Of a stretch of DNA of 64,000 bases, positions 49,401 through 58,556 are shown piece by piece. The position numbers and the translations under genes are program-made. The number at the start of each line of letters is the position of its first letter. The stretch's first letter is position 1. The notes beneath the pieces were generated by a model that saw only the letters and a list, made by a program, of their open reading frames with translations, searched no databases and was not told the origin of the DNA. Origin of the DNA: Pseudomonas sp. BN102 (GTDB taxonomy: Bacteria > Pseudomonadota > Gammaproteobacteria > Pseudomonadales > Pseudomonadaceae); the NCBI RefSeq assembly GCF_029871245.1, contig NZ_SSON01000068.1:1-64000 (forward strand), read 5' to 3'.

Positions 49401-52400
49401 CGCCTGGTGGATGAGCAGGCCCTCGACTCCCAGGCGCTTCGCTCCGGCTCCAGGGGACCTGCGTTTTTTGCGCAACCTGACGCGCCAGACCTGGGCCTTC
49501 TTCGACCAGTACGTCGGCCCCGAGGACAACTGGCTGCCTCCGGACAACCTCCAGGAACACCCCACCACCACGCTCGCCCACCGCACTTCGCCGACCAACA
49601 TCGGCATGGCGGTCCTGGCCAACCTGGCCGCCTACGACTTCGGCTACCTGAGTGCGGCGCGCCTGCTGCACCGCTGCGACCGGACCCTGGCCAGCATGGC
49701 GAGCCTCGACCGATACCGCCGGCACTTCTACAACTGGTATGACACCCAGACCATGCAGCCCCTGGCGCCGCACTATGTATCGACAGTGGACAGCGGCAAC
49801 CTGGCGGGCATGCTGCTGACCCTGAGTCCCGGCCTCCTTGCGCTGGCCGACGACTGCCCCTTCCAGCCGAACCAGCTGCGCGGCCTCGACGACACCCTCG
49901 ATGTGCTGGAGAACGCGTTCGCCGGCAACGAACACGCAGGGCACAACCTGCGCAGGCTTCGCGGCACGCTGGATGCGGCGCTGGCCGCACCACCGGCATC
50001 GCTGATGGACGCCTTCGACTGCCTGCAGGCGCTGAGCGGCGAGGCGGAAGAGCTGGCGGCCGACAGCGACGCCACACCCGACAGCGACGCTGCATTCTGG
50101 CTGCTGTCCCTGCGTGCCCAATGCGCGGACCTGCACGACCAATTGCGCCTCTGCCTGTTGCCCAGCGCCGGCGACGGGGTAGCCGCCACGAACATCACGC
50201 CCCTGCCCTCCTGGCGCCAGCTCGCCCAGCTCGACGTCGAGCGATGGCCGGAACCGATGCGCGACAGGGTCTCCGCCGTTCGCGGCCATGCGGCCGCACG
50301 GATCAGCGATGCCGAGCGCCTGGCTGAAACTGCTGCAAGCCTGGCGGATATGGATTTCGGTTTCCTCTACGACCGCCAGCGCAACCTGTTCACCATCGGC
50401 TACAACGTCGACGAGCGCCGCCTGGATGCCAGCTTCTACGACCTGCTCGCGTCCGAGGCGAGGCTGAGCACCTTCGTGGCGGTCGCCCAGGGCCAACTGC
50501 CCCAGGCGAGCTGGTTCAGCCTCGGCCGGTTGCTCACCAGCACCCGTGGCGTGCCAGTGCTGCTGTCCTGGTCGGGCTCGATGTTCGAGTACCTGATGCC
50601 GCTGCTGGTGATGCCGCGGTACGAAGGCACCCTGCTCGACCAGACCTGCTGCGCCGCCGTCGCCAGGCAGGTCGAGTACGGCCAGCAGCTGGGGCTTCCC
50701 TGGGGCGTCTCGGAGTCCGGCTACAACACGCTGGATGCACACTTCAACTACCAGTACCGGGCCTTCGGCGTGCCCGGCCTGGGGCTCAAGCGCGGCCTGG
50801 GCGATGACCGGGTGGTGGCGCCCTACGCCTCGGCGCTCGCCCTGCTGGTGGCCCCCGAGCTGGCTTGCCGGAACCTGCAGGCCCTGGCGGCCCAAGGCCT
50901 GGCCGGACGCTATGGCCTGTACGAAGCCATCGACTTCACCCCGGCGCGCCTGCCTCGCGGGCAAAGCTTCGCCGTGGTTCGCTCGTTCATGGTTCACCAC
51001 CAGGGCATGAGCTTGCTGGCATTGGCCAGCCTGCTGCTGGATCGCCCTATGCAGAAGCGCTTCGAGTCCGATCCGCAGTTCCAGGCGAGCGCACTGCTGC
51101 TGCAGGAACGCGTGCCCAAGAGCGCCCGGGAATACCAGTACACCTCCGACCTCCAGACCGGCAGCGCCGACACGCGGCCCGTCGAAAACAGGCTGCGGAT
51201 ATATGCCGACCCTGGGCGCCGCCAGCCCGCCGTACAGTTGCTGTCCAATGGCCGCTACCACGTGATGGTCAGCAGCGCCGGCGGCGGCTACAGCCGCTGC
51301 CGAGACCTGGCGGTGACCCGCTGGCACGAAGACGCCACCTGCGACGACTGGGGCATGTTCTGCTACCTGCGCGACGTTGCAAGCGGCGATTTCTGGTCCG
51401 CCGCGCACCAGCCGACGCTGAAGCGGCCGGACCAGTACGAAGCCATCTTCTCCGATGCCCGCGCGGAGTTCCGCGTTCGCCAGCGGGACTTCGACGCCCA
51501 CAGCGAAATCGTCGTCTCCCCGGAAGATGACATCGAGCTGCGCAGGATCACCCTGACCAACCGCGCCCGCACCCGGCGCAGCATCGAGTTCACCAGCTAC
51601 GCCGAAGTGGTGCTGGCGCCGGCCGTCAGCGATGCGCTGCACCGGGCATTCAGCAATCTCTTCGTGCAGACCGAACTGCTCAAGCCCCTGCAGGCGATCC
51701 TCTGCACGCGCCGGCCTCGATCGAGCACGGAGCAGGCGCCCTGGTTCTGCCACCTGTTGGCGGTCCACGGAGCGGACGTCGACGCCATCTCCTACGAAAC
51801 CGACCGGGCGCGCTTCATCGGCCGTGGCCGCAGCCTGACCAACCCGGCGGCCATGGATACCGGCGGTGAAATGCTTGGCGGCACCTCCGGCTCGGTCCTC
51901 GACCCTATTGTCGCAATCCGCTGCCGCATCACCCTCGATGCGGGCCAGGCGGCCACCCTCGACCTAGTCAGCGGTGTCAGCGACAGCCGCGACGGCTGCT
52001 TGCAACTGATCGACAAGTACCGCGACCGCCACCTCGCCGACCGGGTTTTCGACCTCGCCTGGACCCACAGCCAGGTGCAGCTGCGTCAGCTCAATGCATC
52101 CCTGGCCGATGCCTGGCTCTACGAGCAGATGGCCGCCTCCATCCTCTACGCCAATGCCGCGCTGAGGGCGAAGAATGGCGCCCTGACCGGCAACCTGCGC
52201 AACCAGTCCGGCCTCTGGGGCCAGGGGATTTCCGGCGACCTGCCGATCGTGCTGGTGCAGATCACCGATGCGGCCAACATCGAGCTGGTGCGCCAGCTGG
52301 TGCAGGCCCATGCCTACTGGCGACAGAAGGGCCTGGCGGTCGACCTGGTGATCTGGAACGAGGACAGCGCCGGTTACCGGCAGCAGCTCCAGGACATGAT

Positions 52401-55137
52401 CATGGGCCTGATCACCTCCGGCGCCGAAGCCAACCTGATCGACCGACCGGGCGGGATTTTCGTACGGCCGGCGCAACAGCTCTCGCAGGAAGACCGCACC
52501 CTGATCAAGGCCGTAGCGCGGATCATCGTCAATGACGCCGCCGGCACCCTGCATGACCAGATCCTCCGCCGTCAGCCCAAGGGACCCTGGCCGCGCTTCG
52601 ACCCTGGCCTTCTTCCCCCGCAGGCACAGGCGCCGGAGCCTGCGACCGGCACTGCCGACCCTGCCCTGTGCCTGGCCAACGCCTATGGCGGCTTCAGCCG
52701 CGACGGTAGCGAGTACGTGCTGAAGCTGGAGCCTGGTGTCGCCACCCCAGCCCCCTGGGTCAATGTGCTGGCGAATCCGGCATTCGGCACCGTCATCTCG
52801 GAAAGTGGCGGCGCCTACACCTGGAACCTGAACGCCCACGAGTTCCGCCTGACGCCCTGGCAGAACGATGCGGTTCGTGATGCCAGCGGCGAGGCCTTCT
52901 ACCTACGTGACGACGAGACCGGGCACTACTGGTCACCCACGCCCTTGCCCAGGCGCGGCAGCGGCCCGTACGTGACGCGCCACGGCTTTGGCTACAGCTG
53001 CTTCGAGCACCGCGAAGAGGGTATCGAAAGCGAACTCTGGGTCTACGTGGCGCTCGACGCACCCATCAAGTACTCGCTGCTGAAAGTCCGCAACCTGTCC
53101 GGGCGCCCCCGCAAACTGTCCGTCACCGGCTATGTCGAATGGGTGCTGGGCGATCTGCGGAACAAGACCGCGATGCACCTGGTCACCGAATTCGACAGGG
53201 GCGCCGGCGCGCTCCTCGCACGCAATGCCTACTCGATGGAGTTTCCGGGGCGAGTGGCCTTCTTTGCGGTAGACCCGCCGAGCCGCAGCCACACCGCGGA
53301 CCGCAGCGAGTTCATCGGCCGCAACGGCAACCTCCAGGCACCGGCCGCGATGGCGCAGAGGCAGCTCCTCGGGCACTGCGGCGGCGGCCTAGACCCCTGC
53401 GCAGCCCTCCAGGCAGGTATCGAACTTGCACCCGGCGCCTCACGGGAGCTGGTGTTCTGTCTGGGTGCCGAGCAGAACGCCGGGGCCGCCGTGGGCCTGC
53501 TGCGCAATGCCCTCAGCCTTGGCGCAGCCCATACGGCCTTGCAGTCCGTACGCGAACACTGGCGCGAAACCCTGGGGCAGGTGCGAGTAGAAACGGCAGA
53601 GCCCGCGGTGGATTTCATGCTCAATGGCTGGCTGATGTACCAGGTCATCGCCTCGCGCTTCCTGGCCCGCAGCGGCTATTACCAGTCCGGCGGCGCCTAC
53701 GGATTCCGCGACCAGTTGCAGGACAGCATGGCCATGCTGCATACCGCCCCGGCCAGCGCACGCCAGCACCTGCTGCTGTGCGCCGCCCATCAGTTCCTGG
53801 AAGGCGATGTGCAGCACTGGTGGCACCCACCCATGGACCGCGGCGTACGCACACGCTGCTCGGACGACTACCTGTGGCTGCCACTGGCCGTCAGCCGTTT
53901 TGTCCGGCAAACCGGCGACCAGAGCGTACTCGACGAGCAGGTTAGCTACCTCGAAGGGCGCGAACTGAATGCGGGCGAGGAATCCTATTACGACCTGCCG
54001 GAGCGCTCGATGCTGCAGGAAAGCCTCTATCAGCATTGCCTGCGTGCGCTGGAACTCGGAATGCCACGAGGCGCCCACGGCCTTCCGCTGATGGGTGGCG
54101 GCGACTGGAACGACGGCATGAACCGGGTCGGAGAACTGGGCCAGGGTGAAAGCGTGTGGCTGGGCTTCTTCCAGCATGAGGTGATGGAGCGGTTCGCAGT
54201 CACCGCACTCGAACATGGCGATGCCGCCTTCGCCGTGCGCTGCAACGAGCAGGCCGCGAAACTGCGCGCCAGCCTGGAGCAGCACGGCTGGGATGGCGCC
54301 TGGTATCGACGGGCCTACTTCGATGACGGCTCGCCGCTCGGCTCGGCCAGCAATGACGAATGCCGCATCGACTCCATTGCCCAGAGCTGGTCGGTGCTTT
54401 CGGGTGTAGCCCCGCTCGAGCGGCGGCGCCAGGCAATGGACTCGCTCTATGAGCATCTGGTGCAGCGCGACGCCGGCCTGATCCTGCTGCTTACGCCGCC
54501 CTTCGACCGCTCGCTGCCCGATCCAGGCTACATCAAGGGCTATGTCCCCGGCGTGCGCGAGAACGGCGGCCAATACACCCATGCCGCGGTTTGGGCGAGC
54601 ATGGCCTTCGCCGAGATGGGCGACAGCGCGCGGGCCTGGAAGCTGCTCGACATGATCAATCCGGTGAGCCATGGCCTCGCCGGCGCCATCGAGACTTACA
54701 AGGTCGAGCCTTACGTGCTGGCGGCCGATGTCTACGCCATGCCCCCGCACGAAGGCCGTGGGGGGTGGAGCTGGTACACCGGCGCCGCCGGCTGGATGTT
54801 CCGTCTCATCCTCGAGTCACTGCTCGGCGTGCAACGCGAGGGCGCAAGCTTGCGCTTCGAACCCGTGCTGCCAGCAGGCTGGCGGGGCTACAAGCTGCGC
54901 TACCGCTTCGGCTCGACGCTGTACCACATCAACCTGGTTCAGACCGAAAGCGTACCGGGCGGCCAGCAAGTCAGCCTCGATGGAGAAAGGCTCGAAGATC
55001 GCCGTGTGCCCCTGGTGGACGATGGCCAGGATCACCATGTCGAAGTCCACTGCCAACCCTGTGGGCCAGCGCAACCGCGAGACTGGCCCGAGGACAGGAT
55101 GGTGCACACGTCGGGCCGCGGGGACGGCACCGTGTAA
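46426..55137 (+). CDS. Giant cyclic beta-1,2-glucan synthase-like protein (GT84-GH94)
   Basis: A 2,903-residue integral membrane enzyme; Brucella Cgs and rhizobial ChvB/NdvB are about 2,830-2,870. The N-terminal region (1-410) is followed by membrane helices at about 415-480 (LFFLGPVVALSLGLTWPFMR). The GT84 glycosyltransferase domain spans about 490-800, with ITLDTDTQLP near 636 and the RRHRWIRGDWQ motif near 785. More helices lie at about 820-1010, and a glycoamylase-like domain at about 1030-1560 (MVHHQGMSLLALAS near 1524). The C-terminus is a GH94 phosphorylase domain with general-acid Asp in GGGDWNDGMN near 2558. Such proteins build, cyclise and trim periplasmic osmoregulated glucans. The start (MDIFRTLATL) lacks a strong ribosome-binding site. 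Family assignment is firm; product linkage is inferred. Confidence 0.88.
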   Translation: MDIFRTLATLRPTYLDALFARWRATFRQFEYEPDLRSDLFSAEQMEQHGPLLAGLHCLSPHRTSDGLLQRLADNEATLASSCRILTAASLSSRRITPAGEWLLDNHYLIEEQIRTARKHLPKGYCRELPHLASGNSEGLPRVYDIALETISHGDGRVDCDSLGRFVAAYQAATPLKLGELWAIPIMLRLALIENLRRVASRVMANWDDRNLADDWADRLAEIAEQDPKSVVLTVADMARAAPPMTSSFVAELARRLQGQSAALALPLSWIEQHLAESGLSIERLVSADAQQQAADQVAISNSIASLRLLSATDWRDFVEGMSHVEQTLHKDPAGVYGAMEFATRDLYRHVVEHLAKHCEHSETTVARTALELADSAPSEDIASHVGYYLIDKGRPELEQRLAVSLPLWERWERLLQRAPLLFFLGPVVALSLGLTWPFMRWALASGLPPYAVALLALPAALMASRLAVSLVNWLVTLTVPPHQLPRLDYSKGIPTEARALVVIPTLIGSAKDIDELCEGLEVRYLANRDNNLHFALLTDFLDASTEVQEQDAELQALAREHIEALNRKYPDAAVDRFFLFHRARRWNPAEGTWMGFERKRGKISELNALLRGTGLERFALIVGRLDVLWQVNYVITLDTDTQLPRDAARQFVGTLAHPLNRARFDPPGRCITGGYAILQPRVGISLPSTARSAYAQLLGSDAGVDPYTRAVSDVYQDLFQQGSFIGKGFYAVDAFEQSLDGHFPDNSILSHDLIEGCYARSGLLSDVQLYEEFPSRYSSDVKRRHRWIRGDWQLLPWTLPWAPNAHGRLERNRLSALSRWKIADNLRRSLEPAAFLAMFLAGWLLVDQPLAWTLAVLAIGMLTPLLASLLDVLRKPHDMSLGQHLKATLRSSSQHFARALLTLAWLPHEAHYSLDAILRTLWRMYFSKSRLLQWSPSREVERTSTNHLNGLYRMMWIGPALALLLASLLVMNPLALVAAAPLLLLWLASPAIAWWMSRPSTPRRFAPAPGDLRFLRNLTRQTWAFFDQYVGPEDNWLPPDNLQEHPTTTLAHRTSPTNIGMAVLANLAAYDFGYLSAARLLHRCDRTLASMASLDRYRRHFYNWYDTQTMQPLAPHYVSTVDSGNLAGMLLTLSPGLLALADDCPFQPNQLRGLDDTLDVLENAFAGNEHAGHNLRRLRGTLDAALAAPPASLMDAFDCLQALSGEAEELAADSDATPDSDAAFWLLSLRAQCADLHDQLRLCLLPSAGDGVAATNITPLPSWRQLAQLDVERWPEPMRDRVSAVRGHAAARISDAERLAETAASLADMDFGFLYDRQRNLFTIGYNVDERRLDASFYDLLASEARLSTFVAVAQGQLPQASWFSLGRLLTSTRGVPVLLSWSGSMFEYLMPLLVMPRYEGTLLDQTCCAAVARQVEYGQQLGLPWGVSESGYNTLDAHFNYQYRAFGVPGLGLKRGLGDDRVVAPYASALALLVAPELACRNLQALAAQGLAGRYGLYEAIDFTPARLPRGQSFAVVRSFMVHHQGMSLLALASLLLDRPMQKRFESDPQFQASALLLQERVPKSAREYQYTSDLQTGSADTRPVENRLRIYADPGRRQPAVQLLSNGRYHVMVSSAGGGYSRCRDLAVTRWHEDATCDDWGMFCYLRDVASGDFWSAAHQPTLKRPDQYEAIFSDARAEFRVRQRDFDAHSEIVVSPEDDIELRRITLTNRARTRRSIEFTSYAEVVLAPAVSDALHRAFSNLFVQTELLKPLQAILCTRRPRSSTEQAPWFCHLLAVHGADVDAISYETDRARFIGRGRSLTNPAAMDTGGEMLGGTSGSVLDPIVAIRCRITLDAGQAATLDLVSGVSDSRDGCLQLIDKYRDRHLADRVFDLAWTHSQVQLRQLNASLADAWLYEQMAASILYANAALRAKNGALTGNLRNQSGLWGQGISGDLPIVLVQITDAANIELVRQLVQAHAYWRQKGLAVDLVIWNEDSAGYRQQLQDMIMGLITSGAEANLIDRPGGIFVRPAQQLSQEDRTLIKAVARIIVNDAAGTLHDQILRRQPKGPWPRFDPGLLPPQAQAPEPATGTADPALCLANAYGGFSRDGSEYVLKLEPGVATPAPWVNVLANPAFGTVISESGGAYTWNLNAHEFRLTPWQNDAVRDASGEAFYLRDDETGHYWSPTPLPRRGSGPYVTRHGFGYSCFEHREEGIESELWVYVALDAPIKYSLLKVRNLSGRPRKLSVTGYVEWVLGDLRNKTAMHLVTEFDRGAGALLARNAYSMEFPGRVAFFAVDPPSRSHTADRSEFIGRNGNLQAPAAMAQRQLLGHCGGGLDPCAALQAGIELAPGASRELVFCLGAEQNAGAAVGLLRNALSLGAAHTALQSVREHWRETLGQVRVETAEPAVDFMLNGWLMYQVIASRFLARSGYYQSGGAYGFRDQLQDSMAMLHTAPASARQHLLLCAAHQFLEGDVQHWWHPPMDRGVRTRCSDDYLWLPLAVSRFVRQTGDQSVLDEQVSYLEGRELNAGEESYYDLPERSMLQESLYQHCLRALELGMPRGAHGLPLMGGGDWNDGMNRVGELGQGESVWLGFFQHEVMERFAVTALEHGDAAFAVRCNEQAAKLRASLEQHGWDGAWYRRAYFDDGSPLGSASNDECRIDSIAQSWSVLSGVAPLERRRQAMDSLYEHLVQRDAGLILLLTPPFDRSLPDPGYIKGYVPGVRENGGQYTHAAVWASMAFAEMGDSARAWKLLDMINPVSHGLAGAIETYKVEPYVLAADVYAMPPHEGRGGWSWYTGAAGWMFRLILESLLGVQREGASLRFEPVLPAGWRGYKLRYRFGSTLYHINLVQTESVPGGQQVSLDGERLEDRRVPLVDDGQDHHVEVHCQPCGPAQPRDWPEDRMVHTSGRGDGTV

Positions 55138-55323
55138 AGCTCCACTGGCTAGCGCCCGCTGCCCTTGGCGAATTGATTCGACTTATGGAAATGCAAGAAA
55201 GTGGAACGACCAGGTAATCCAGGTGAAATCCGGGCTACCAGGAGGGTTAGCCTCTGTGCGAGGCACTGGTAGCCGGACTGCACACTCAGTTGCAAGAGGC
55301 TCGCTGAGCGTCTTGCTTCGCGG

Positions 55324-55476
55324 TCAAAAATGCTGCCGCTGCCCCTGAATAACCCGGTACAGGTACAGCGCGATCGCCAAGATCAGGAGGATATGGATGA
55401 ACCCACCCATGGAGTAGGACGTGATCAGTCCCAGCGCCCACAGAACCAACAACACGACCACAAGTGTTTCGAGCAT
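55324..55476 (-). CDS. lmo0937-family (DUF5670) small membrane protein, copy 1
   Basis: A 50-residue protein, MLETLVVVLLVLWALGLITS then YSMGGFIHILLILAIALYLY, two membrane helices separated by a conserved SMGGFIH turn. GGAGA lies 7 bases before the ATG. These tiny membrane proteins occur in stress loci across bacteria, often beside CsbD, BON or Crp genes; function unknown. It is paralogous to 59022-59168, and about 170 bases upstream of both genes are also similar. Confidence 0.82.
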   Translation of the reverse strand: MLETLVVVLLVLWALGLITSYSMGGFIHILLILAIALYLYRVIQGQRQHF

Positions 55477-55517
55477 TTCAGGTCTCCTTCGCAACACGGC
55501 AATGTCCTGCCTGTTCA

Positions 55518-55648
55518 CAGGTTGCATCCGGAGTAAGGGGCCAGTCTGTATGGCAACGCACGCAAGGCAGATTGTTCGCGACCAGCAACGATCGGACACT
55601 CGCCAGTTCCCTGCTGCGCCCGACCTTGCCTGTCTTGGCGAACAGACC
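55518..55648. repeat. Upstream region shared by the two lmo0937-type genes, copy A
   Basis: Non-coding segment that matches 59211-59371 in order: CAGGTTGCATCC (55518-55529), GGCAACGCAC, CCTGCTGCGCCCGACC (55610-55625) and GCGAACAGACC (55638-55648). The first block lies 42 bases upstream of the lmo0937-type ATG, as in copy B (43 bases). It is probably a conserved promoter/leader, and a small RNA cannot be excluded. Confidence 0.7.
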
Positions 55649-55678
55649 TACGACAGCAGGATGCTTGGCTGAAGCCGT

Positions 55679-56401
55679 TTACTGACGCCTGGTTGTATAG
55701 GGCAGTAGACGGTCCGTCTCTTTCTTGACCACCGCATAGCACTCGCAACTCAGCGCCTCGAGTTTGGGACGGTCGAGCACCGTGATGTGCCCGCGGCTGT
55801 ACTCGATCACGCCAAGCTTCTGTAGCTTGCCGGCGGCGTCCGTGACGCCTTCGCGGCGAACACCGAGCATGTTGGCGATCAGCTCCTGGGTCATTGTCAG
55901 ATGGTTGGTCGGCAGGCGATCCAGCGACAACAGCAACCAGCGGCACAGCTGCTGGTCGATCGAATGGTGCCGGTTGCAGACCGCCGTTTGTGCCATCTGG
56001 GTGATCAGCGCCTGGGTGTAGCGCAGCATCAGAAGCAGCAGCTCGCCGTGGCGATTGAATTCGGTCTTCAACCGCTGCCCCTGCAGCCGGTAGGCGTGGC
56101 CGGCGCTCTGTACGATGGCCCGGCTCGGGGTGCTTTCGCCGCCCATGAACACCGCCAGGCCTATCAGCCCCTCATTGCCGACTACCGAGATTTCCGCCGA
56201 GGCGCCGTTTTCCATCACATAGAGCAGGGAAACGATCGAGTCGGTGGGAAAATAGACATGGCGCAAGGTGTCCCCCGATTCGTACAGGACCTTGCCAAGG
56301 GGCAGCGGAACCAGTTCGAGCTGCGGGACCAGGCGTTGCTGAACCTCCTCCGGCAAGGCGGAAAGCAGGTGGTTCTGCAAGGGTGAAGGCTTGTCGGACA
56401 T
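55679..56401 (-). CDS. Crp/Fnr-family transcriptional regulator, copy 1
   Basis: A 240-residue regulator starting MSDKPSPLQNHLLSALPEEV; an ATG four codons earlier is possible. The cyclic-nucleotide-binding-like sensor domain covers about 15-130 (KVLYESGDTLRHVYFPTDSI, GNEGLIGLAVFMGGESTPSR), and the winged helix about 165-235 (LTMTQELIANMLGVRREGVT). No Fnr-type N-terminal Cys cluster is present and the cAMP-contact residues are not conserved, so the signal is unknown. It is a paralogue of the plus-strand regulator at 59393. Downstream on the same strand lies the lmo0937-type gene. Confidence 0.87.
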   Translation of the reverse strand: MSDKPSPLQNHLLSALPEEVQQRLVPQLELVPLPLGKVLYESGDTLRHVYFPTDSIVSLLYVMENGASAEISVVGNEGLIGLAVFMGGESTPSRAIVQSAGHAYRLQGQRLKTEFNRHGELLLLMLRYTQALITQMAQTAVCNRHHSIDQQLCRWLLLSLDRLPTNHLTMTQELIANMLGVRREGVTDAAGKLQKLGVIEYSRGHITVLDRPKLEALSCECYAVVKKETDRLLPYTTRRQ

Positions 56402-56576
56402 AGGGTTCACCATTGACCTGGGTGCCTGGAAAAGGCGCCCATTTCATTACCATACGCCAACGGAGCCGCTCCGGACGGGATGTTGGATGGAAAGCACGCT
56501 TGCTTTGCGCAGACTGGCTGGTCGCCCTGAGTATCGAGATAACTGCATAGCGAGCCTGTGGCGGGGGCCCGCCGCA

Positions 56577-57404
56577 TCAATAGCGGAGTTCCGTCGAGCG
56601 AACGCTCTTCACGCCTCGGACGTTCTGCGCAAGCTCGATCGCCAGGTCACGCTCGGCCCCACTGTCGACGAGGCCGCTCAGGGTAACGATGCCGCCGTTG
56701 GTGCTCACCGAGATATCGGAACCGCTGACGTTGCTCGAATACATCAAGATGGACTTCACCTTGGTCGTAATCCAGCTATCGGCGACGTCACCCTCAGCTT
56801 CCTTCTCAGTGCTCTTGGCGCTCTTGACCGGCGTCGGCTTCAAGGCGTCGACCACCAGCTGGTTGTCCACCGACACTACGCCAGTGGTGCTTGTAGCCAG
56901 GCGGCCGGCAAGGTCCTTGTCCGCCTGGCTATCGGAATTGCCAGTCAGTGTCACCTTGCCCGAGCGGGTCGCAACGTGGATCGTCATGCCATCGGTCTGT
57001 TTGCTCCACAAGAGCTTCGACTTGACCGCGGCGGTGGTCGTGGCGTCATCGACCATGACCCCATAGCTCTGGCCCGGACCCGACTTCGGCGGGACGTAGT
57101 CGGGCTTGACCACGATCTGGTTGTCCACTGACTTGATTCCGCTGACACCCAGGGCAATATCTTTGGCCAGGTCCTTGTTGACGCCTTCCGCGACGTTGCC
57201 GGTCAGGGTGGCCTTGCTGTTTCTTACCGACACCCGGAGATCATTGGCCCGCAGCTGCGGACTCAACGCAAAAGTCGTCCATATCTGGGTTTCCTGGCGG
57301 ACATCGGTGAAGCTCTGAGACTCAGCGGAAGCCATGCCGCTCATGGTCCCCAGCACCATCGCAATGCTGACGACGAGGATCAGCTTGCGGGATTGCGTGT
57401 GCAT
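56577..57404 (-). CDS. Periplasmic triple-BON-domain protein (OsmY-like)
   Basis: A 275-residue precursor with a Sec signal (KLILVVSIAMVLGTMSGMAS, cleaved at ASA-ES). It holds three BON domains, at about 32-98 (VSVRNSKATLTGNVAEGVNK), 115-185 (VATRSGKVTLTGNSDSQADK) and 205-275 (VSTNGGIVTLSGLVDSGAER), each with the conserved Gly and the GV.SV.N ending. BON proteins such as OsmY bind membranes or act as periplasmic chaperones under hyperosmotic stress. The mature chain begins QSFTDVRQETQIWTTFALSP. It lies upstream of the Crp-type regulator and downstream of the CsbD operon, all on the minus strand. Confidence 0.88.
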   Translation of the reverse strand: MHTQSRKLILVVSIAMVLGTMSGMASAESQSFTDVRQETQIWTTFALSPQLRANDLRVSVRNSKATLTGNVAEGVNKDLAKDIALGVSGIKSVDNQIVVKPDYVPPKSGPGQSYGVMVDDATTTAAVKSKLLWSKQTDGMTIHVATRSGKVTLTGNSDSQADKDLAGRLATSTTGVVSVDNQLVVDALKPTPVKSAKSTEKEAEGDVADSWITTKVKSILMYSSNVSGSDISVSTNGGIVTLSGLVDSGAERDLAIELAQNVRGVKSVRSTELRY

Positions 57405-57520
57405 CTGGTTTCACCATTCAGGAAAGGGATTGATCCGAACCGGGAACGCTTGCACGACTGGTCCGCTGGTTTGGGCCGCCTGACGCGCCGCGTGGCGGTT
57501 CGCCAGGGGTCTTGTCTGGC

Positions 57521-57733
57521 TCAGAACCTGCATTTCTCAAGGAAACGCTTGACCTGCTTTTCCGCCTCGTCACGGGTGATGCCGTAGCGTTCCTGCACCA
57601 GGCCGGATAGCCGCTGCTGATGCCCTTCGGAATTCAGCAACTCATTCTCGCCCAGCTTGCCCCAAGCGATCTTGGCGGTACCGACATGTTGGTTCCATTT
57701 GCCCTTGAGTTCGTCCGTGCTTGGCAGGCTCAT
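57521..57733 (-). CDS. CsbD-like stress protein, copy 2
   Basis: A 70-residue protein with a clear CsbD signature (STDELKGKWNQHVGTAKIAW, then GHQQRLSGLVQERYGITRDE and EAEKQVKRFLEKC). Its ATG overlaps the stop of the upstream small gene by 4 bases (ATGA), so it is translationally coupled. Paralogue of 45645-45860, closer to the family consensus than that copy. Confidence 0.88.
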   Translation of the reverse strand: MSLPSTDELKGKWNQHVGTAKIAWGKLGENELLNSEGHQQRLSGLVQERYGITRDEAEKQVKRFLEKCRF

Positions 57734-57993
57734 GACTTTCTGGGCGCCTGGCTCATGAGGTCGTCGTCGCCCTCGGCAGCGCGCAGTGGCTCTTTCGCAG
57801 CGGGCTTGGCGGGAGCCCTGTCCGTATCCTTGGGCATAACTCTTTTGAGCTCTTCGCGAAATGGAGCCTTGGGATCAGCCGTGCGTTCGGGCTTGGTGAA
57901 GAAGGGTGACCTGGTGGTCTGGCCCGAATTCCGAGCTGTGTTGGCGGCAGGTGCCGCGCCGCTGTTCGGGATAGGTTTGCTGTGCTTGCTCAT
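57730..57993 (-). CDS. Small basic disordered protein coupled to CsbD
   Basis: An 87-residue protein starting MSKHSKPIPNSGAAPAANTA, rich in Ala, Pro, Lys, Arg and Ser, with a short conserved-looking core (RSPFFTKPERTADPKAPFRE, ELKRVMPKDTD). GAGGTCA lies upstream of the ATG; a longer in-frame start at 58044 exists. Predicted disordered and cytoplasmic. It is the first gene of a two-gene operon with csbD copy 2. Function is unknown; a hydrophilic stress-protective role would fit but is not shown. Confidence 0.6.
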   Translation of the reverse strand: MSKHSKPIPNSGAAPAANTARNSGQTTRSPFFTKPERTADPKAPFREELKRVMPKDTDRAPAKPAAKEPLRAAEGDDDLMSQAPRKS

Positions 57994-58176
57994 ATTGACC
58001 TCTGAGGTCGGTGTGGGGCCTGCACTGTGGCAGTGAACACGCAATCCGTCGGTGCGTTGGCGCGCTTACCTGCCTATGAACGCTGTGCCACGCACCTGCG
58101 CCCGGTAACGCATCGCCGGCCCTGGGCTGCCACAGGGTGCGATAGCGTACATACCGGGGCACGCAGACGGCAGAGA

Positions 58177-58431
58177 ATGAAACAAAAGGCAGAGCAGCAC
58201 CGGCTGCAGCAGGCACAGACAATGAACGGGATGTACGACTCGAGCTTGTTCCAGCGCATCGATGCGCAGTGCCAACCGCTGCTGCGCTACCTGCACAAGC
58301 TCACGGGCATCCGCTATACGGCGGTTGCCGTGGCGGGTGGCACTTATGAACTCAGCCCGATCCATGGCGAGCGTGTACACGCCAGCCATGAACAGCTGGC
58401 CAATGCCGAGGTTTGGCAAAAGCTGGTCTGA
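58177..58431 (+). CDS. Small hypothetical protein in the stress cluster
   Basis: An 84-residue frame starting MKQKAEQHRLQQAQTMNGMY; starts at 58027 or 58222 are also possible, and the best-spaced ribosome-binding site (CAGG) favours 58222. The conserved-looking part is YDSSLFQRIDAQCQPLLRYL, TGIRYTAVAVAGGTYELSPI and EQLANAEVWQKLV. No signal peptide or membrane segment. Family not recognised. It lies divergent to the csbD operon and 125 bases before the PRC-barrel gene. Confidence 0.5.
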   Translation: MKQKAEQHRLQQAQTMNGMYDSSLFQRIDAQCQPLLRYLHKLTGIRYTAVAVAGGTYELSPIHGERVHASHEQLANAEVWQKLV

Positions 58432-58556
58432 GCAACGGGTATCTGGCTGAGCGACCAGCATCGGTTTGCCAACGCACAGACATGCCCACGGGTTGGCGAC
58501 ACGGTCATTCCTCCGCTCGCCGCGCCCCGCCAACCTTGCGGCCATTGGAGGTGACC

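Noticed and set aside
49234..51768. An 844-codon open frame on the minus strand
   Set aside because: Antisense shadow of the glucan synthase gene; no domain, and codon bias belongs to the plus-strand frame.
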